From Bradyrhizobium sp. WBOS07 (GTDB lineage: Bacteria; Pseudomonadota; Alphaproteobacteria; Rhizobiales; Xanthobacteraceae), in NCBI RefSeq assembly GCF_024585165.1, contig NZ_CP029008.1, forward strand, positions 248,001-312,000: 64,000 nucleotides of DNA, read 5' to 3'. The notes under the pieces are model-generated. The model had not been told where the DNA came from and made no database searches. It saw nothing but the letters and a program-made list of their open reading frames with translations. The translations under genes were made by a program, and so were the position numbers. Positions 60,820 through 64,000 of the stretch are shown piece by piece; positions within the stretch are counted from its first letter, which is position 1, and the number at the start of each line of letters is the position of its first letter.

Positions 60820-61452
60820 TCAGCCTTTCGCAGTCGCCCGATCGTAGGCTTCGACCGTCGCCTTGGCACGCGCGGCGACATCGGCGGCGCTCATGCCGGG
60901 CTTGTAGAGGCTGGAGCCGAGCCCGAACGCGGTCACGCCGCCCTTGATGTACTCGGCAAAATTCTGGTCGGAGACGCCGCCGACGGCGGCGATCATCACG
61001 CCCGAGGGCAGCACGGCGCGGATCGCGGCGATGCCGGCGGCCCCTAATACGCTCGCCGGAAAGAATTTCAGGCCCGACGCGCCGGAGCGCGCGGCAAGCA
61101 GCGCCTCGGTCGGGGAAAACACGCCGGGCAGCGTGACCATGGCATATTGATGTGCACGCACCAGCACCTGCGTGTCCACGTTCGGCGAGACCATCAGCCT
61201 GCCGCCGACGTCGTTGAGGCGATCGACATCCGCGGTGGACAGCACCGTGCCGGCGCCGATCAACACGCCTGACGGCGCCTGCCTCACCGCCGTTGCGATG
61301 GAGCGGAACGGATCGGGCGAATTCAGCGGGATCTCGATCGCGGTCAAGCCGGCTTCGATCAGCACGCCGACGACGGCCTCGGTCTCCTCGGGCTTGACGC
61401 CGCGCAAGATCGCCACCAGCGGCCGCTTCATCGACGGAAAGGCAACGCTCAT
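60820..61452 (-). CDS. dgoA: 2-dehydro-3-deoxy-6-phosphogalactonate aldolase
   Basis: A 210-residue class I aldolase of the KDPG/KDPGal family that splits the 6-phosphogalactonate derivative into pyruvate and glyceraldehyde 3-phosphate. Catalytic Glu lies in AIEIPLNSPDP and the Schiff-base Lys in SGLKFFPASVLG. AAVGGVSDQNFAEYIKGG binds phosphate. ATG 61452 has AAGGA eight bases upstream. It starts 13 bases after dgoK ends, and the two form the lower part of the De Ley-Doudoroff galactonate pathway. Galactonate dehydratase and the transporter are not in the window. Confidence 0.92.
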   Translation of the reverse strand: MSVAFPSMKRPLVAILRGVKPEETEAVVGVLIEAGLTAIEIPLNSPDPFRSIATAVRQAPSGVLIGAGTVLSTADVDRLNDVGGRLMVSPNVDTQVLVRAHQYAMVTLPGVFSPTEALLAARSGASGLKFFPASVLGAAGIAAIRAVLPSGVMIAAVGGVSDQNFAEYIKGGVTAFGLGSSLYKPGMSAADVAARAKATVEAYDRATAKG

Positions 61453-61465
61453 CTCGAGTATCCTT

Positions 61466-62380
61466 CTATTTCGTCCAGATCGCAGCAGCCGCCATCGACA
61501 GGCCGCGGCGGACGGCTTCATCCGCATCGACCGGCTGCACCGCGACCGACAGCGCATCGAAGGCTTGCCGGTACAGCATCGCAAGCCGGCCCGAGGCAAT
61601 CAGCGCAACACCGGCTTGCGGCACCGCGCCGGAGAGGCCGGCGGCCAGCTCGGCGCCGATCAGCGTGCCCGACAGCGTCTCGCGCGCCGCAGCCGGCGTG
61701 CCACCGAACAACAGTTGGCGCGAGCGCGCCGTGAACAGGAGATTCGCGGCGAAGGCGGGCGCCGCGTACGCGGCCTTGACCGCGGCCTTGAGGCTCGCGA
61801 CATCCTCGGCCTCGTCGGCGCCCGCGATCGCGAGCGACAGGATGGTCTCGCGCGCGATGACGCCGAACAGCTCGCCGGTCATGAAAGTGGAGAAGCGTTC
61901 GACGATGCCGCCCCTGACGCGCACCCACTTCGAATGCGTGCCGGGCATGCAGACCAGCGCCTCGCCCACCGCATCGAGGCCGAGCGCGCCGAGCAGCTGC
62001 GTTTCCTCGCCGCGCATGACGTCGGGCGCGGCTGCATCGCGCTGGGCGATGCCGGGCAGGATGCGGATGTCGCGCGCCTGTCCGGGCACGCGCACGGCCT
62101 GATTCAGGACGGCGGAAAGCGGCGCCGGCGTGTCGACATAGCCGGCCTCGACCCAGCCGGTCTTGGCGCCGGCCATGCCGCAGACGAGAACCGGCAGATG
62201 ATCCGGCGCCTCGACCGCCGCGAGATGCGATTGCAGCACCGCGGGAAAGCCGGTCTTGGCGGCGGCCAGCATGCCTTCATCGCTGCGGCGTTCGGCCAGC
62301 ACCTGGCCGGCACGATCGACCAGCCACAGGCGAAAACTGCTGGTGCCCCAGTCCACCGCGACATAAGCGGGTTCGGTCAT
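61466..62380 (-). CDS. dgoK: 2-dehydro-3-deoxygalactonokinase
   Basis: A 304-residue DgoK kinase that phosphorylates 2-dehydro-3-deoxygalactonate with ATP. The N-terminal AVDWGTSSFRLWLVD is the phosphate-1 motif of the sugar-kinase fold, CGMAGAKTGWVEAGYV and RGEETQLLGAL are DgoK-specific, and PGTHSKWVRV with FMTGELFGV are further hallmarks. ATG 62380 (MTEPAYVAV) is used. It heads the dgoK-dgoA operon. Tandem 19-bp repeats and an inverted GTCTC/GAGAC pair lie just upstream, so a local regulator probably binds there; no regulator gene is in the window. Confidence 0.93.
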   Translation of the reverse strand: MTEPAYVAVDWGTSSFRLWLVDRAGQVLAERRSDEGMLAAAKTGFPAVLQSHLAAVEAPDHLPVLVCGMAGAKTGWVEAGYVDTPAPLSAVLNQAVRVPGQARDIRILPGIAQRDAAAPDVMRGEETQLLGALGLDAVGEALVCMPGTHSKWVRVRGGIVERFSTFMTGELFGVIARETILSLAIAGADEAEDVASLKAAVKAAYAAPAFAANLLFTARSRQLLFGGTPAAARETLSGTLIGAELAAGLSGAVPQAGVALIASGRLAMLYRQAFDALSVAVQPVDADEAVRRGLSMAAAAIWTK

Positions 62381-62406
62381 GCGAAACTGCCCTCGTCCAC
62401 GGTCAG

Positions 62407-62444
62407 GTTCTTGTCTCATCTACAAGTTCTTGTCTCACCTGCAA
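62407..62444. promoter_or_regulatory. Two 19-bp tandem repeats upstream of dgoK
   Basis: GTTCTTGTCTCATCTACAA at 62407-62425 is followed directly by GTTCTTGTCTCACCTGCAA at 62426-62444, with two differences. Within the pair, CTTGT and ACAAG also form an inverted repeat, and GTCTC...GAGAC follows at about 62451-62468. The site is 27 bases upstream of dgoK and is a likely activator or repressor binding site. It could equally serve the divergent monooxygenase gene. Confidence 0.55.
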
Positions 62445-62631
62445 GACGACGTCTCGCGACAATGAGACGATCTCGTGCGGGCCTTGATCGAGATACCGGC
62501 TATTGAGCGGGCAAACCAGCCCTTTCTCTCCAATTCGAGCCTCCATGGCGCTGGCACAGCGCTTGCTGAAGCCTCTCCGCTCAACTCCGTCAACGCGCGA
62601 CAAGACGCGTCAACATCAGATGAGGAAACCC

Positions 62632-63729
62632 ATGGAGATCGGCTATTTCACGATGCCTTCGCATCCGCCGGAGTGCGGCCTGAAGGAAGGACACGATTGG
62701 GATCTGCAGGTCCTGCGCTGGCTCGACGAGCTCGGCTATCAGGAAGCCTGGATCGGCGAGCATCACACCGCGCCCTGGGAACCCAATCCCACGCCCGACC
62801 TCTTGATCGCGCAGGCGCTGATGCAGACCAAGAAGCTTCGCATCGGACCGGGCGGCTTCCTGTTGCCCTATCATCACCCGGCCGAGCTCGCCAACCGCGT
62901 CGCCATGCTCGACCATCTCTCCGAGGGCCGGCTCAATTTCGGCGTCGCCGCATCCGGCCTGCCGAGCGACTGGGCAATGTTCAACGTCGACGGCATGAGC
63001 GGGCAGAACCGCGACATGACGCGCGAGGCGCTGGAGATCATCCTGAAGATGTGGAGCGATCCCGCGCCCTGGACCTACAAAGGCAAGTTCTGGACGGTCT
63101 CCAAGCCGGACACGATGTTCGACTTCCTCAAGCCGCACATCAAGCCGCTGCAGGCACCGCATCCGCCGATCGGCGTCGCCGGGCTGTCGAAGAACTCGGA
63201 CACGCTGAAGCTCGCCGGCGAGCGCGGCTTCATCCCGATGAGCCTCAACCTCAACCCGGCCTATGTCTCCAGCCATTGGGACTCGGTCGAGATCGGGGCC
63301 GCCAAGACCGGGCGCAAGCCAAACCGGCAGGACTGGCGGCTGGTACGCGAGGTGTTCGTTGCCGATACCGATGAAGAGGCCTGGAAGCTCTCGACCGGCG
63401 ACATGATGGGCCGGATGATGAGCGAGTACTTCCTGCCGCTGCTCGGCCATTTCGGCTTCAAGGACTATCTGAAGCACGCGCCCGACGTGCCCGACAGCGA
63501 CGTCACGGTCGAATATTGCGCCAAGCGGAACTGGATCGTCGGCTCGCCCGCGACGGTCGCCGAGAAGATCGAGAAGATCTACGACGAGGTCGGCGGCTTC
63601 GGCGTGCTCTGCGTGTTCGGCTTCGATTACAAGCACAAGCCGGAAGCCTGGCACCACTCGCTTTCGCTGCTGAAGAACGAGGTGATGCCGCGCCTTACGC
63701 ATCTCGGCTCGGCGAAGAAGGCGGCTTGA
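62632..63729 (+). CDS. LLM-class flavin-dependent monooxygenase
   Basis: A 365-residue luciferase-like monooxygenase that uses reduced flavin and oxygen. MEIGYFTMPSHPPECG opens the TIM barrel; EAWIGEHHTAPWEPNPTPDL is the flavin-pocket region, GPGGFLLPYHHPAELANRVA and GVAASGLPSDWAMFNVDG are further LLM features, and IVGSPATVAEKIEKIYDEVG is the typical late helix. ATG 62632 has GAGG six bases upstream; the frame is open to 62503. A flavin reductase gene starts 57 bases downstream and would provide reduced FMN, so the two likely form a two-component oxygenase. Its substrate is unknown. Confidence 0.88.
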   Translation: MEIGYFTMPSHPPECGLKEGHDWDLQVLRWLDELGYQEAWIGEHHTAPWEPNPTPDLLIAQALMQTKKLRIGPGGFLLPYHHPAELANRVAMLDHLSEGRLNFGVAASGLPSDWAMFNVDGMSGQNRDMTREALEIILKMWSDPAPWTYKGKFWTVSKPDTMFDFLKPHIKPLQAPHPPIGVAGLSKNSDTLKLAGERGFIPMSLNLNPAYVSSHWDSVEIGAAKTGRKPNRQDWRLVREVFVADTDEEAWKLSTGDMMGRMMSEYFLPLLGHFGFKDYLKHAPDVPDSDVTVEYCAKRNWIVGSPATVAEKIEKIYDEVGGFGVLCVFGFDYKHKPEAWHHSLSLLKNEVMPRLTHLGSAKKAA

Positions 63730-63786
63730 CGCATCGCGGGTGCGGCGCGATCGTGCCGCACCCGCATTCATTTCGGAGATGTCGGC

Positions 63787-64000
63787 GTGACGGTCGATGC
63801 CAAGGACTTCAAGCAGGCGATGCGCCAATGCGCAGGCGCGGTGGCACTGGTGACGGTGGGGGCCGAGCACGGCAAGCGCACCGGGCTGACGGTGACCTCG
63901 GCCTGCTCGCTGTCGGACAATCCGCCCTCGCTGATCGTCTGCGTCAACCGCAATGCCAGCGCCCATGCGCGCATCCGCGAGGAAGGCGCGTTTGCGATCA
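63787..64000 (+). CDS. Flavin reductase family protein, cut by window end
   Basis: The first 71 residues of a flavin reductase (NAD(P)H:FMN oxidoreductase) of the HpaC/ActVB type. It begins TVDAKDFKQAMRQCAGAVAL and continues with HGKRTGLTVTSACSLSDNPP and SLIVCVNRNASAH, the family's flavin-binding segment. The start is GTG 63787, with GGAG at 63775-63778; an upstream ATG at 63779 is in another frame and stops at once. It follows the LLM monooxygenase and probably supplies it with reduced flavin. The rest of the gene lies outside the window. Confidence 0.85.
   Translation, partial: MTVDAKDFKQAMRQCAGAVALVTVGAEHGKRTGLTVTSACSLSDNPPSLIVCVNRNASAHARIREEGAFAI

Noticed and set aside
62407..62468. CRISPR-like or longer tandem array
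   Set aside because: There are only two 19-bp units with no spacers, in a divergent promoter; regulatory repeats explain it better.

Overview
The window is chromosomal DNA of a high-GC alphaproteobacterium, most likely Bradyrhizobium or a close relative in the Nitrobacteraceae. The grounds are a minimal type-A PutA of about 1000 residues beside an Lrp-type regulator, a ycjX-ycjF pair, a CyaC-like cyclase with a succinate-dehydrogenase-type membrane anchor, many acyl-CoA and CoA-transferase genes, and several families of short palindromic repeats between genes. No rRNA, tRNA, integrase, transposase, phage gene or CRISPR array was seen. Genus assignment is inference from gene content.

Layout. 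1-2.0 kb: end of a uracil-catabolism (URC) locus, urc4 then a upp variant with an altered PRPP loop. 2.0-4.6 kb: a small membrane protein, then a DUF898/M48 protease pair. 4.8-7.4 kb: two tandem CYP153-like P450s. 7.7-11.9 kb: a LysR regulator divergent from acyl-CoA dehydrogenase, CaiB CoA-transferase and MaoC-like hydratase, similar in content to itaconate (rip) loci but without the lyase; a benzoylformate decarboxylase follows. 13.8-16.9 kb: an SDR/MarR divergent pair around a perfect 25-bp palindrome, a second SDR and a hemolysin-III protein. 17.0-19.5 kb: ycjX-ycjF. 19.6-24.0 kb: a repeat-framed glycosyltransferase, the CyaC-like cyclase and a cold-shock protein. 24.2-27.8 kb: putR-like regulator and putA. 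27.9-30.5 kb: CoA-transferase, and a TetR/GST divergent pair.

30.6-35.8 kb: a tiny membrane protein, an exported haem-c protein, a coiled-coil membrane protein, and a lemA-TPM-TPM operon. 36.0-39.2 kb: an enoyl-CoA hydratase-like gene with two acyl-CoA dehydrogenases. 39.4-47.8 kb: a stand-alone molybdenum hydroxylase large subunit, a DegP-like protease, a DapA-like aldolase, a diguanylate cyclase, a Tat-exported VOC protein, and a catalytically dead protease-PDZ protein translationally coupled to a LuxR-type HTH protein. 47.8-52.4 kb: the most unusual locus, a three-gene operon of two exported, extremely cysteine-rich proteins and a DsbA/ScsC-like thiol oxidoreductase. 52.7-64.0 kb: tex, an amidase, a small unknown protein divergent from a double-hotdog thioesterase, a membrane protein, poxB, dgoK-dgoA, and a luciferase-like monooxygenase followed by a flavin reductase cut by the window end.

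Most of the window is ordinary metabolism and stress housekeeping of a soil bacterium: fatty-acid, acyl-CoA, proline, galactonate and pyrimidine catabolism under local one-component regulators. Divergent regulator/target pairs with visible inverted repeats recur (LysR, MarR, Lrp, TetR). The strongest candidate for an undescribed system is the cysteine-rich secretion operon with its own disulfide catalyst.
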